Notes: generated by a model from the letters alone, not told the origin. A stretch of 54,144 bases of DNA from Victivallales bacterium (GCA_017535315.1 JAFXUD010000079.1:1-54144); one strand, 5' to 3'. Shown: positions 27,046 to 37,417, counted from the first letter of the stretch. Program-made: numbers and translations.

Positions 27046-27504
27046 ATGGAAAACGAAAGAGACATTGATGCAAGGCGAGCGGCGGCGGTCGAAGAACTGA
27101 AGGCCGCTTTCTCCGAACTTGAATCAGGCGAGGAACTGACGCACCTTGTCGGCGGGCACGGCATCCAGAGCCGCGTGTTCGAGTTCGAGTAGCGCGATGC
27201 ATCGCTTGAAATATCGTTCCGCCTGCCGTATGGGCGTATCCTTCAGGGCGAGTCGTCGCAGAAGGAGGACAACGGGGAGATTGGCGCGGCCATACGGATG
27301 GCCATGCTCCTGCTAACGACGGCGGGGCGCATGGAGCAGTCGTCGCGGCTAGAGGTCTCATGCAACGACCACGGCACTGCGTATGCGGTCTATTCCGCCG
27401 ACGGGGAGCTTGAGGATTCAGGCACTGACTGGGCACCGCTCGTCAAACGCCTTGAAGCAGCACTCGGCGATGTCCAGGAGCACTTTTCCATCATCTGGCC
27501 TTAA
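27046..27504 (+). pseudogene. small acidic protein, chaperone-sized, with in-frame TAG
   Basis: A single frame from the ATG at 27046 to 27504 (153 codons with stop) is broken by one TAG at 27190-27192. Before it: MENERDIDARRAAAVEELKA, then ELTHLVGGHG. After it the frame continues protein-like (ASLEISFRLPYGRILQGES, then IGAAIRMAMLLLTTAGRMEQ, SSRLEVSCND). Size, acidity and position between two effector-like genes fit a secretion chaperone, but the CesT signature is not visible. TAG is the stop of nearby intact genes (for example the one at 42601), so recoding is unlikely; mutation or sequence error remain. Confidence 0.55.
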
Positions 27505-27530
27505 TCAACCAACTGAGAGGAACGATAAAC

Positions 27531-29863
27531 ATGGCAACAGGCAACACTGATTTCTCCCGTGTGAACATTTCCCTCGCGGAGGTCCAGAAAATGTCCGACG
27601 GCAAGTACAACGCCAGCGAGGTGAAGATTTCCAGCGAAACAAAATTTTAGAAGTTCAACAACCACATCCACCGCCTAAGCGCAAACACAGTGGAGATACC
27701 CCACGAGGAGGTTTTGGTGATCAAGGAGGCCTTCGTCAAGGCGCTTTCCTCTGGCGGCGTCGTTGACAAGAACGAGCTCAACAGGATTCGCCGTGAACTC
27801 GGGCTCGCTCCTGACACCGTCATCGACACGCAGCTGAGCAAGCACAGCATCAAGCCGCTCTCCCGCCAGCAGATACGCGACATCATTGACCGCAATGCCG
27901 CCTCCCTGGGGGCAGCCGTGCAGGATGGCACGATCCGCACGTCCGACCAGCTGTACGCGAGTCTCTCCGACAAGGAGAAGGCCCGCCGCGCTGGAAAGCG
28001 CGAAGAGGCAGCCACGGCAAGGTTGGAAAACAGCGACTTTGATGAGAACAGGGCAATCACCCTCTTCCAGACGCTGATCGGCGGCACGGCGGACTTCCAG
28101 ACCGAGAAGAACCGCACAAGGCTTCTGGGTATGGCGTACCAGCAGGCAGAAAACGTTATGAAGGCGTGCAAAGGCAATCCCAGCGACACGCGGGAGTGCG
28201 TGCTTTTCTTCAAGACCGAATCTGGGGCGAACATCGAGATGCCCACTGGCCTCACGGAGAAGAAGTTCCTAGAAACGATCGAGAACACGTGCATGCGCCT
28301 CAGTTTTACCGGCATTCCTGAAAAGGAGACGAGAAACGCGCGCAGGGATTTCCTAGACCTGCCTAGCAGTGAACGCCAGGATTACTTCCGCGCCCTATCG
28401 AATGACGCCGAGAGTCGTTTCAAGGCGCGAACCGCCATCGTAGCGCTCCTCCAGGAGCGTGGAATCGACGACTACGCGACGCTCTCGATCGTCAACAAGA
28501 TTCAAATTTCCAATCTCAAGGATTTGGCCGAAATGCTTTTGACGAAGCTGAAGAACGCTTCTGGCGACGCTTTGCGCTCTTCACAGTTCATGCGCGAACT
28601 TGCCAGCTTTGTGGGCAATTCGCCATACGTTGCCCCATTTGCCGAGAAGGCGTTCATCCCCGCGTTCCCGTCGGAGGAATACAACGACAACATTTCCAGG
28701 GCCATCAAGACCTTCAACGACAAACTGCCGCCTGGCGTCAGATGCCTTCTCGAGCAGCTGCGCGCCGACATGCACACGCGTTTCGGCGACGCCGTTCCAG
28801 CGGACAAGGATCTGTCTTTACTTGCGAACTCCACGGATGTCGCGAACGTTTGCAACGCGCTCAAGGCAGAAGGCAAGCTGGCGACCGCCGACAACCTCCG
28901 CGAAGCACTTGCCGACAAGGTCCTGGACGAATCCGTGACCAACTGCATCTACAAAGCCGCTCCGCAATTCCTTGAAAAGTTTGGCGGGGGCAACCCCACC
29001 CAATTTACCACTTTTGCAAGGAAAGTGTGCCCTGACCTAGTCGCCGAACTGCGCACGGCGCAAAGCCCCGAAGAGGCTTCCGCCGCCATCGTGCGCCATT
29101 CGGAAACGTTGCTTCGCATCGCGGAGCGCATGGCCCCCTGCAGAAACAACGAGGACAAGGTCGTCGATCTCTACCGCGAAGCGCTCGCCAAGGAACTCGG
29201 CGTGAGCGTAGATTCCGAGATGGTGCAGCACGCCGAGACGGTACATCTCGGGCTTGCCGCCTCGTCACTCACTGACAAGATATGCCGCGGTGAACTCGAC
29301 CTGAAGACGGACGCGGAGATCGGCGACGCGTTCAAGAAGTTGGCCGCAGACCACGCCCGCGAGCGCGCTGGGCTTATCGGGAATGCGAACATGTTCTGCC
29401 AGTCGCCTCTCGCGGTCAAGACGCTGAAGCGACATATCCTGGCCCTCGGCAAAACAAACAAATTCGATTTCGACAAGTTCAAGGCCGAGTCCGCGAAGAT
29501 GAAGCCCCTGACGGAGAAGGTAGCCCAGCTCATCGATTCTGGAGCTTCCGTGGACGACATCTGCAACGCAATTGGCGACGTCTTTCAGGCCTGCAAGGGA
29601 AAATTAACGACTTATTGCACAAGAAGGGGCAGTTCGACGATGTCGGTCCAGACGATTACGCAAGCTATGGCATCCCCATGCAGATTCTCGCCACGGACGC
29701 CGTACCAGGACTCATGGACAAGATACAGGCCTTCTTCGAACGCGAAGACGTCAGGACGCTTGACTTCGAAGACTTGAACGGCGTTGCATCGAGGGCGAAG
29801 TCATTGTTCGACGCCCTTGACAGGGTTGCGGAATTCGAGATGGAATTCGGTATCGACGCATAG
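27531..29863 (+). pseudogene. effector-like protein with in-frame TAG and late frameshift
   Basis: A frame from the ATG at 27531 (MATGNTDFSRVNISLAEVQK) is cut by TAG at 27648, resumes in the same frame (KFNNHIHRLSANTVEIPHEE) and runs 640 codons, then shifts by one base near 29600 (gggaaaatta) so that the true end is HKKGQFDDVGPDDYASYGIP, finishing at 29863. Without the two lesions it would be a protein of about 777 residues: helical, no signal peptide, no domain I know. The N-terminus has the polar, weakly structured look of a type III secretion signal. The last in the row of two effector-like genes here. It may still be expressed from an internal start such as 27690. Confidence 0.6.
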
Positions 29864-30122
29864 AAATCTCGGAGACTATTTTGACAAAGGAAAAAGGCCA
29901 AGGCGAGCAACCTGAATCGTTCGGTGGACGGGGCACAGTTCAAGGCGTTCGCGGATTTCCACCGATTTCTCCGTTTGAAAAGGAGGCCTTTCGTTTTTTG
30001 GGGTCAGGCAGGAATATTTGGCCGTGAAGCAATTAGACGCCTTTTAGGTTGATTATTTCACACACAATGCTAAATTTGCCATAATAACCTAGTTACAATT
30101 ATCAAAACAAGGCAAAACAATC
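29864..30122. other. intergenic with possible coding remnant
   Basis: No intact gene. In one plus-strand frame about 29900-29960 reads K-A-K-A-S-N-L-N-R-S-V-D-G-A-Q-F-K-A-F, protein-like and perhaps an effector remnant. The last 60 bases are AT-rich and hold a TACAAT-like -10 about 30 bases before the next gene. Confidence 0.3.
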
Positions 30123-30926
30123 ATGGCAGCAGATCTTCTTGCACCCTGGACCTACTACAGGCGTCCATTTCGCATCTACGGCAACTTGTACTTTGTTGGG
30201 TTTAAGCCTGCCTCCACCCACATCATTGACACTGGGGAGGGGCTTGTAATCATTGACCCAGGCTATCAGGAGTTCCTCTACATGGTACTTGAAAACATCC
30301 GCATCCTAGGCTTTGATCCCAAGGACATCCGCTACATAGTGCATTCACATGCTCATTTGGACCATGCAGGAGCCACCTATGCACTAAAGCAACTCATTGG
30401 AGCAAAAACCTTCATGGGTGAAAACGACTGCTCAATCGCCAATGGAAAACATCCTACGCTTACCTGCATTGGCAACAAGCACTATAACCACTTTGAGCCA
30501 GACCAACACATCCATGACGGCGACCATATACGCCTGGGCAACCTTGATATGGAATGCGTCGAAACTCCTGGACATACACTAGGTACAATCTCATTCTTCT
30601 GGAACATAACCCAGGATGGACGCACCCTTCGCGCTGGCATGATGGGCGGTGCTGGATTCAACACACTTTCTTCCCAATATATCCACGAACACCAGCTGGA
30701 AGCCGAAGACAGGAGAGGCCTGTACCAGAAAAGCATCCAGCGCTGCCGACAGGAGCATGTGGATATCTTTGTCGGCAACCATGTAGGGCAGAATGACACC
30801 TTTGGCAAGCAGGAGCGTATGGAAGCAGGCGACACCGAGGCATTCCTTCATCCAGAGGATTGGCCTATTTTCCTGGAAAACCTTCAGAAACGGCTTGATG
30901 AATTAAACGTCAGCGACCCATTATAA
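30123..30926 (+). CDS. MBL-fold metallo-hydrolase
   Basis: 267 residues. The zinc motif H-x-H-x-D-H is complete as H76, H78, D80, H81 in VHSHAHLDHAG; TPGHTLGTISFF supplies the next histidine (about 157), and GNHVG near 220 is the last metal-binding position. GEGLVIIDPGYQEF is the leading strand of the beta-lactamase fold. No signal peptide, so cytoplasmic. The MGGAGFNTL insertion after the fourth motif and the full-length end (LQKRLDELNVSDPL) resemble quorum-quenching or glyoxalase-II-like members; the substrate is unknown. It precedes the GH109-like gene by 43 bases on the same strand and may be in its operon. Confidence 0.85.
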   Translation: MAADLLAPWTYYRRPFRIYGNLYFVGFKPASTHIIDTGEGLVIIDPGYQEFLYMVLENIRILGFDPKDIRYIVHSHAHLDHAGATYALKQLIGAKTFMGENDCSIANGKHPTLTCIGNKHYNHFEPDQHIHDGDHIRLGNLDMECVETPGHTLGTISFFWNITQDGRTLRAGMMGGAGFNTLSSQYIHEHQLEAEDRRGLYQKSIQRCRQEHVDIFVGNHVGQNDTFGKQERMEAGDTEAFLHPEDWPIFLENLQKRLDELNVSDPL

Positions 30927-30969
30927 CACTGTCTGCAAAGGTAATTTCAAAAATTGGGACATCATTCTT

Positions 30970-32202
30970 ATGGTTGAACGAATTGTCAAAGCAGGTATTA
31001 TCGGACTGGGCGCACGGGCTGAGACCCTCCTTGCCACCATACTTGAAATGGATGAAGTGCAAATCACTTCCGTCTGCGATTTTTCACAGGAGAGAATCGA
31101 CAAGATTCTCGGAATCTTCGACAAGCATGGCCGCCCCCGCCCGACAGCATATTCCGATTACCATCAGATGCTTGAAGACAAGGAACTTGAAGCGCTCTTT
31201 GTGCCGACATCATGGAACTCGCACTTGCGAATCGCCATCGACTGCATGAACGCAGGCAAGAATGTCGGAATCGAAGTCGGCGGTGCCGCTTCGATTGATG
31301 AACTATGGCAGCTCGTCCACGCCTCAGAATCAACGGGTGTCTCCTGCATGATGCTTGAAAACACCTGCTACTGCCGCGACGAACTGATGGTGCTGAACAT
31401 GGTGCGTCAAGGGCTCTTCGGTGAACTAATCTACTGTGAAGGCGGCTATGAGCATGGAATCGGTGACGAACTCGCTTACGGCTACAATTCAAAACTTGAG
31501 CGCACCTTCCATAATATGCACCGCAATGGCGATCTTTACCCGACGCACGCCATTGGGCCGATCGCGAAAATCCTCGACATCAACCGCGGCAACCGTTTCC
31601 TGACGCTTTCCTCCCATGCGACAAAGTCACGCGGCATGGCGCTGGCGATGAAGAAATACATTGGAAAAGAAGGCGTGCCTTTCCTGGAGGGCGATGTCGT
31701 CACGACGATTATCCACTGCGCGAATGGCGAGAACATCACTTTGACCCACGGCGTCTCGCTCCCGCGACCATACTCGCGCAACCAGCGCATCCAAGGAACA
31801 AAGGGCATCTGGCTACATAATGCCAAAGGCATCTATATCGACGGCATAAGCGTCTGCAAGGAAGTAATTGACATCGCAGGGAATCCATATCTATCGTATG
31901 AATGGGACCCAGTCGATTCCTTCTACGAGAAGTACGACCATCCAATCTGGCAGGAGTACCGCAACAATATACTTGGCGGTCATGGCGGCGTTGACGCTCT
32001 GACCATCCGAGCCTTTCTGGACTCCGTGCGAAAAAAGACCGCGACGCCGATCGACGTCTATGACTGCGCCGCATGGATGAGCGTCACCTGCCTCTCCGAG
32101 CAGTCAGTCGCCCTGGGGGGAATGCCTGTACCCTTCCCTGACTTCACCAACGGCCGATGGATCAACCGCGAGCCAAAGCCAGATTCCATCTGGGCACTGT
32201 GA
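30970..32202 (+). CDS. Gfo/Idh/MocA protein, GH109-like
   Basis: 410 residues. The N-terminal Rossmann loop is G-I-I-G-L-G (9-14), followed by IEVGGAASIDELW and the middle signature ENTCYCRDELMVLNMVRQGL FGELIYCEGGYEHG and HRNGDLYPTHAIGP, all typical of the NAD-dependent GH109 glycosidases (alpha-N-acetylgalactosaminidase activity in characterised members). The Y/H pair in the CEGGY and YPTHAIG blocks is the catalytic region. No signal peptide is seen, so it is probably cytoplasmic or the leader is atypical. Substrate is inferred: GalNAc or other alpha-linked aminosugar from host glycans. Its stop lies 18 bases from the end of the convergent tandem-paralog gene. Confidence 0.85.
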   Translation: MVERIVKAGIIGLGARAETLLATILEMDEVQITSVCDFSQERIDKILGIFDKHGRPRPTAYSDYHQMLEDKELEALFVPTSWNSHLRIAIDCMNAGKNVGIEVGGAASIDELWQLVHASESTGVSCMMLENTCYCRDELMVLNMVRQGLFGELIYCEGGYEHGIGDELAYGYNSKLERTFHNMHRNGDLYPTHAIGPIAKILDINRGNRFLTLSSHATKSRGMALAMKKYIGKEGVPFLEGDVVTTIIHCANGENITLTHGVSLPRPYSRNQRIQGTKGIWLHNAKGIYIDGISVCKEVIDIAGNPYLSYEWDPVDSFYEKYDHPIWQEYRNNILGGHGGVDALTIRAFLDSVRKKTATPIDVYDCAAWMSVTCLSEQSVALGGMPVPFPDFTNGRWINREPKPDSIWAL

Positions 32203-32220
32203 CGGCTCCATCCCATGCAA

Positions 32221-34674
32221 TCAATTGTGCTTGACGAAAAGCGGCTCGATCTTGACGAAGGTGAGGACGCACTTGCGATCCTGATTTCCATCGCAAGTGA
32301 ACACCAGCGGCATGGTGGTCTTCTTCGGGCGGAAGTGGACGAAATGGTAGTGGATGCGCGGATTGCTGCTTTCCTTGACGACGTTAACCAGATCATGCTG
32401 CGCAAGTATCTCAACGTCAGACAGTTCCAGTGACACGGGGATGTTCTTGGGAGCATAGACCCTCTGTTTGACATCCTTATAGTCGGCGGTAACATACTCC
32501 AACTTGTAGGAGCAGTTGGGATCCAGTTGGACGGCGGTGGTCTCCAAGGTAGTTCCTGGTGAAAGCACCGCCGCTGCATCGGCGTGGTGGTCGCCTTGGA
32601 AAAAGGACATGCAGCCATCGCTGAAGCCACGCAGTTCCTCGACTGTCGCTTCGCCTTTGACACGGTAGCCATTCAGTCCGTCGTTGAAGTCGCCGTTCTG
32701 CAGATATGGCAGCTCATAGGTGAAGCCATACTGCTTGGATAGCATCTCCGTATTGCCATCGCAGCAGTAGTGGCGGAAAAGTTCCTGCGTCCAGAGGTTG
32801 ACATCCTCGTCCGCATAGTGGCATCCCCAGTAGCCAACGCCGCCGATGCGGCTACCCGCAGGGGAGTTAGCCAGGAGGTTCATCTCCAAGTCCATGAAAT
32901 ACTTGAAATTGACATTGGTGTGATGCGCGCTGGTAATGCGCGTCGGGTGATTCATATTCGCAAAGCAGAGGAGCGTCTTGGCGGCAGTTCCAGGGAAGAA
33001 CTGCTCGCAGCCATCCACAACGCTATGGAAAGCATTGGTGATCATCTTCCGTGCCTCCTCCTCTGTCCTGCGTGTGCAGAAATAGAGTTCAAAGGCCAGG
33101 ATTCCCTTGGCACCGCCCATGTTCAGAAGCTGCTCCAAGATGTAATGATGCACGCCAGGGATCTTTGGGCCGTTACAAGATGCAATCCAGTGGATGATAT
33201 ACTTGTTGTGGAGATTGTTTACGCGCGATGAGATGTCCGCGAAGTTCAGCAGGGCGCCGTAGTCCTCCCACTCGAACTCGTCCATGCCGACGTAGTAGGA
33301 ATCCTTGTCAAGAATACCCTTGCAGGAGTTGAACTCCTGAAGCGTCTTTTCCGCCTGTTCAAGGGAATACTCTTGCACACGGTTGACATGGTAGCGGTGG
33401 CCAAACGTCACTCCAAAGAGCTTGCTCTCCGCAAGACAGTTGGCATTGATACCATTAGGACCAAAATTGGCGGAGCGTCCAACCACATGCTTCTTGTGCC
33501 ACTCCCAATCATACGGAGGCAAGGAGGGAAAAGATACCTGCGGTGAAACCCCCGCGTATTTAAACACCATGGGCACCGAACGTACCTGGAGCGTGCCCTG
33601 CACATCTTCCTGAAGGGCAATTGTATGCACACCACGCTTCAAGTCGCGCATTGTCTCATTTCGATAGGAGCTCTTTGGATAAAGCTCAATCGAGTCATCC
33701 AGCAGGGCAGAGACGATTTTGCCAGGCTTTGTCTCAACGCGGATAAAGCACCACCCATCGGTTGGAAGCACGAACTCGAACTGGCGTTTGCCGTCGGTCT
33801 TGACATTCAAAAGCTCCTCGGTAAACCCCTTGCGCGTATGATGGAAAGCTGGCAGCGGCTCTGCGAAGGCAAAATCCTCCTTGCGTTCCACCAGCGTCTT
33901 CCCGTTCTGGACGGCTCTGATGACAAGATGATGCTTGCCTGTCTTGTAGGGGGAGATATCCAGCGTCGCCTTGTTCTCCTTGAAGGGCTGTTCAGGCAGC
34001 GGCTTTCCGTCGATTTCTGCCTGAAGGGAAAGCGATGCTCCTGGCACGGAGGAAACTGCAATGTCAAGGGTATCCTGTGTCAAAGGAATCGCCATCCTGT
34101 TGACAGCAAGGATGCCCATGAAGGGCTTGTCCAGCTTCAGGTTGCTACGCGAGCCCAGGCGTCCCTTTTCTGTCATAGGCTCCAGGGTGACATTGTAAAC
34201 TCTGCAATGCCCCGTGCCCTTGTAGAGATAAAAGCAGACGCTATAGGCGTTCTCAATGGACTCTGGAGCCACAAAGACCTGCTCGAAATGGCGAACGCCA
34301 TCGGTATTCAGCAGGCCTTTCTCGAACTTGATGCCACCGTCCTTTTTCCAGCCGTGTGTTGCGATCACGCACCACAACTTCTCGTATGCGAGGTTTTCCG
34401 CACTGATGTCGCAGGTAATGCGATACTGCTCGCCAGGCACGAGAACCAGGCTGAACTGACGTATGGAAGCCGTCTTCGGCACCTCTGATGAAAAATCAAA
34501 GCAGGCACCCTTCTCCGTGCGAAGATAGCGCAGCCCAGTCTCTTCTCCGACAACGCTTTTCCAAAACAGCGCCCCATCTCCAGCAGGATAGGCAAAATCG
34601 CTGTTCTGAACTAAATTCTGCGCAGTAAGACACAATCCCAGGCAGATAATCAAAGAAAACAGGCTTTTTCTCAT
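32221..34674 (-). CDS. secreted tandem-paralog protein, copy 4 (last transcribed)
   Basis: 817 residues. Residues 1-19 (MRKSLFSLIICLGLCLTAQ) are a signal peptide. NLVQNSDFAYPAGDG opens a carbohydrate-binding-like jelly roll (about 20-170, N-S-D-F start); the middle (about 250-400) is beta-rich. About 420-690 may be a barrel (YYVGMDEFEWEDYGALLNFA, then GSRIGGVGYWGCHYADEDVN). LPYLQNGDFNDGL opens a second jelly-roll-like module (690-817). No catalytic pair can be assigned, but the design is that of a secreted glycan-active enzyme of unknown family. This copy ends FVKHN, the others FIKK or FVKK. It has the 9-bp arrays only upstream. Confidence 0.8.
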   Translation of the reverse strand: MRKSLFSLIICLGLCLTAQNLVQNSDFAYPAGDGALFWKSVVGEETGLRYLRTEKGACFDFSSEVPKTASIRQFSLVLVPGEQYRITCDISAENLAYEKLWCVIATHGWKKDGGIKFEKGLLNTDGVRHFEQVFVAPESIENAYSVCFYLYKGTGHCRVYNVTLEPMTEKGRLGSRSNLKLDKPFMGILAVNRMAIPLTQDTLDIAVSSVPGASLSLQAEIDGKPLPEQPFKENKATLDISPYKTGKHHLVIRAVQNGKTLVERKEDFAFAEPLPAFHHTRKGFTEELLNVKTDGKRQFEFVLPTDGWCFIRVETKPGKIVSALLDDSIELYPKSSYRNETMRDLKRGVHTIALQEDVQGTLQVRSVPMVFKYAGVSPQVSFPSLPPYDWEWHKKHVVGRSANFGPNGINANCLAESKLFGVTFGHRYHVNRVQEYSLEQAEKTLQEFNSCKGILDKDSYYVGMDEFEWEDYGALLNFADISSRVNNLHNKYIIHWIASCNGPKIPGVHHYILEQLLNMGGAKGILAFELYFCTRRTEEEARKMITNAFHSVVDGCEQFFPGTAAKTLLCFANMNHPTRITSAHHTNVNFKYFMDLEMNLLANSPAGSRIGGVGYWGCHYADEDVNLWTQELFRHYCCDGNTEMLSKQYGFTYELPYLQNGDFNDGLNGYRVKGEATVEELRGFSDGCMSFFQGDHHADAAAVLSPGTTLETTAVQLDPNCSYKLEYVTADYKDVKQRVYAPKNIPVSLELSDVEILAQHDLVNVVKESSNPRIHYHFVHFRPKKTTMPLVFTCDGNQDRKCVLTFVKIEPLFVKHN

Positions 34675-34704
34675 GGTTGAGTTTCCTAGAGGGTTAACTT
34701 TTAT

Positions 34705-34843
34705 GGGACAAGAGGGACAAGAGGGACAAGAGGGACAAGAGGGACAAGAGGGACAGGTGGGACGGGTGGGACGGGAGCGACGGGAGCGACAAGGCTAACG
34801 CCATTTCGCCGTCGCTCCCGTCCCTCCCGTCGCTCCCGTCCCT
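34705..34843. repeat. 9-bp-phased palindromic array A with G-quadruplex motif
   Basis: Left arm is ten 9-bp units in phase from 34705: gggacaaga five times, then gggacaggt, gggacgggt, gggacggga, gcgacggga, gcgac. A 20-base loop (34791-34810) follows, then the right arm made of the same 9-bp units inverted (gtcgctccc, gtccctccc). The inner units pair perfectly. GGG-AC-GGG-T-GGG-AC-GGG at 34759-34775 is a textbook G4 motif. It lies between paralog copies 3 and 4, 12 bases after the stop of copy 3. Confidence 0.9.
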
Positions 34844-34854
34844 TCTAAAATCAA

Positions 34855-37308
34855 TCACTTCTTGATGAAAAGCGGCTCAATCTTGACAAAGGTAAGGATG
34901 CACTTGCGCTCCTGGTTGCCGTCGCAGGTGAAAACCAGCGACATGGAAGCCGTCTTTGGGCGGAAGTGGATGACATGGTAGTGGATGCGCGGGTAGTTGT
35001 TGCGCCTCCTCTTGAGGTTGTCCACCATGTCATGCTGTGCAAGAATCTCGACATCTGACAACTGAAGCGACACGGGAATGGGCTTCGGAGCATAGACCTT
35101 CTCCTTGACATCCTGATAGTCGGCGGCAACAAACTCCAGTTTGTAGGAGCAGTTGGGATCCAGCTGGACAGCGGTGGTCTCCAAAATGGTTCCAGGCGAG
35201 AGCACCGCAACGGTGTCGGCATGGCCATCGCCTCTGAAATATGCCATGGAGGACTTGCTGAAGCCAGGCAGTTCCTCGACGGTTGCCTCACCTTTGACGT
35301 TAAAGCCCTTCAGACCGTCGTTGAAGTCACCGTTTTGCAGATATGGCAGCTCGTATGTGAATCCATATTGTTTGGAGAGCATCTCCGTATTGCCGTCACA
35401 GCAGTAGTGGCGGAAGAGCTCCTGCGTCCAGAGGTTGATGTCCTCATCCGCATAGTGGCATCCCCAGTAGCCGACGCCGCCGATGCGGCTGCCTGCGGGG
35501 GAGTTTACCAGAAGGTACATCTCCAAGTCCATAAAGTACTTGAAGTTGACATTGGTATGCTGTGCGCTGGTGATGTAGGTCGGGTGGTTCATATTCGAGA
35601 AGCAGAGGAGCGTCCTGTCGGCGGTTCCAGGGAAGAACTCCTCGCAGCCATCCACAATGCTGTGGATGGTTGCGGTGATCATCTTACGGGCCTCCGCTTC
35701 CGTCCTTCGTGTACTGAAATAGCACTCGAAGGCAAGGCGGCCCTTGGCACCGCCCATATTCAGAAGCTGCTCCAAGATGTAATGATGCACGCCAGGATGC
35801 GTAGGTCCATGCGGGTCTGCAATCCAGTTATTGATATACTTGTTGTTCACATTCTTCACGCGCGATGAGATGTCCGCAAAGTTCAGGAGAGCACCATAGT
35901 CATCCCAAGAGAACTCGTTCATGCCAACGTACGAGGAATCCTTGTCAAGAATGCCATTGGAGGAGTTGAACTCCTCAAGGGTCTTTTCCGCCTGTTCGGG
36001 GGAATGCGCCTGCGCACGGTTGACGTTGTAGCGAGCGGAATGCGTCACCCCGAAAAGCTTGCCCTCCACCCTGCATTCAGACTTGACGCCGCCAGGGGTG
36101 AAGCTGGCGGCGCGTCCAACCACATGCTTCTTGTGCCACTCCCAGTCATACGGGGGCATAGTGGGAAAGGAAACCTGCTTTGAAACGCCAGCATATTTTA
36201 TGACGAAAGGTACCGCGCGCACCTGGAGCGCCCCTTGCACATCCTCCTGAAAAACGACTTTATGCATACCGCGCGTCAGGTTGCGCATCGTCTCATTTCG
36301 ATAGGAGCCTTTCGGATAAAGCACAATCTTGTCATCGAGAAGCGCGGAGACGATTTTGCCTTCCGTCGTCTCCACACGGATAAAGCACCACCCATCGGTG
36401 GGAAGCACAAACTCGAACTGGTGCTTGCCGTCAACCTTGACGTTCAGCAGCTCCTCCGTGAAGCCCTTGCGAGTATGGTGAAAGGATGGAAGCGGCTCTG
36501 CAAAGGCAAAATCCTCCTCGCGCTGCACCAGTGTTCTCCCGTTCTGGACAGCCTTGATGACGAGATGGTGCCTGCCCGTCTTGTAGGGTGAGATGTCCAG
36601 CGTCGCCCTTCCGTCCCTGAAAGGCTGTTCTGGCAGCGGTTTCCCGTCAATCTCCGCTTGTAGGGAGAGCAACGCGCCTGGCACGGGGGAAACTGCAATG
36701 TCCAATGTGTCCTGGTGCAATGGTATCGCCAATCTGTTGACGGCAAGAATCCCCATGAAGGGCTTGTCCTGTTTCAGAGTGCTGAATGATCCAAGTCGCC
36801 CTTTTTCCGTCATGGGTTCCAAGGTGACATTGAATACCCTGCAATGCCCCGTGGCCTTTTTGAGATAAAAGCAGACGCTGTATGCATTCTCAACTGTCTC
36901 GGGTGCCGTGCAGACCTGCTCGAAATGGCGTATGCCATCAGTGGTCAGCGTGCCATTCTCGAACTTGATGCCGTCCTCCTTTTTCCATCCGTAATTTGCA
37001 ATCACGCACCACAAATTTTCGTAGGCAAGGTTTTCTGCACTGACATCACAGGCGATGCGATACGTTTCACCAGGCACCAGTATCAGGCCATGCTGGCGGA
37101 TGGAAATCGTCTTCGGCATCTCCGACGAAAAGTCAAAATAGGCTCCTGTTTCCGTGTGAAGATAGCGCAGATCAGTCTCCTCTCCACGATTACTCCAGAG
37201 CAGCGCCCCGCCTCCCGCAGGATAGGCGAAATCGCTGTTCTGAACCACATTCTGTGCAGTAAGGCACATTCCCAGACAGATAATCAAAGAAAGCAGGCCT
37301 TTTCTCAT
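34855..37308 (-). CDS. secreted tandem-paralog protein, copy 3
   Basis: 817 residues, same layout as the copy at 32221. Signal peptide MRKGLLSLIICLGMCLTAQN. The most divergent stretches are the beginning of the mature chain (ALLWSNRGEETDLRYLHTE) and the middle (RAASFTPGGVKSECRVEGKL, LFGVTHSARYNVNRAQAHS), while the block GSRIGGVGYWGCHYADEDIN and the following HYCCDGNTEMLSKQYGF are unchanged. Loop changes with a constant core could mean different glycan ligands. Ribosome binding site taggaaactc, as in the other copies. Confidence 0.8.
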   Translation of the reverse strand: MRKGLLSLIICLGMCLTAQNVVQNSDFAYPAGGGALLWSNRGEETDLRYLHTETGAYFDFSSEMPKTISIRQHGLILVPGETYRIACDVSAENLAYENLWCVIANYGWKKEDGIKFENGTLTTDGIRHFEQVCTAPETVENAYSVCFYLKKATGHCRVFNVTLEPMTEKGRLGSFSTLKQDKPFMGILAVNRLAIPLHQDTLDIAVSPVPGALLSLQAEIDGKPLPEQPFRDGRATLDISPYKTGRHHLVIKAVQNGRTLVQREEDFAFAEPLPSFHHTRKGFTEELLNVKVDGKHQFEFVLPTDGWCFIRVETTEGKIVSALLDDKIVLYPKGSYRNETMRNLTRGMHKVVFQEDVQGALQVRAVPFVIKYAGVSKQVSFPTMPPYDWEWHKKHVVGRAASFTPGGVKSECRVEGKLFGVTHSARYNVNRAQAHSPEQAEKTLEEFNSSNGILDKDSSYVGMNEFSWDDYGALLNFADISSRVKNVNNKYINNWIADPHGPTHPGVHHYILEQLLNMGGAKGRLAFECYFSTRRTEAEARKMITATIHSIVDGCEEFFPGTADRTLLCFSNMNHPTYITSAQHTNVNFKYFMDLEMYLLVNSPAGSRIGGVGYWGCHYADEDINLWTQELFRHYCCDGNTEMLSKQYGFTYELPYLQNGDFNDGLKGFNVKGEATVEELPGFSKSSMAYFRGDGHADTVAVLSPGTILETTAVQLDPNCSYKLEFVAADYQDVKEKVYAPKPIPVSLQLSDVEILAQHDMVDNLKRRRNNYPRIHYHVIHFRPKTASMSLVFTCDGNQERKCILTFVKIEPLFIKK

Positions 37309-37339
37309 GGTTGAGTTTCCTAGAGGTTAGCTTTTTTTG

Positions 37340-37410
37340 AGACGGGAGCGACGGGAGCGACAAGGCTACACACCATTTCGCCGTCGCTCCTGTCCCTCCT
37401 GTCCCTTCTC
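37340..37410. repeat. 9-bp-phased palindromic array B
   Basis: A short version: gacgggagcgacgggagcgac, a loop aaggctacacaccatttcgcc, then gtcgctcct gtccctcct gtccc. The loop shares aaggcta and ccatttcgc with arrays A and C. Located 8 bases after the stop of copy 2. Confidence 0.85.
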
Positions 37411-37417
37411 CAAGCAA

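Noticed and set aside
27190-27650. Pyrrolysine or amber recoding
   Set aside because: TAG terminates other intact genes here, and no pyl genes or suppressor tRNA are visible.
29590-29615. Programmed -1 frameshift
   Set aside because: ggaaaatta does not match an X-XXY-YYZ slippery heptamer in the right frame and there is no clear downstream structure.
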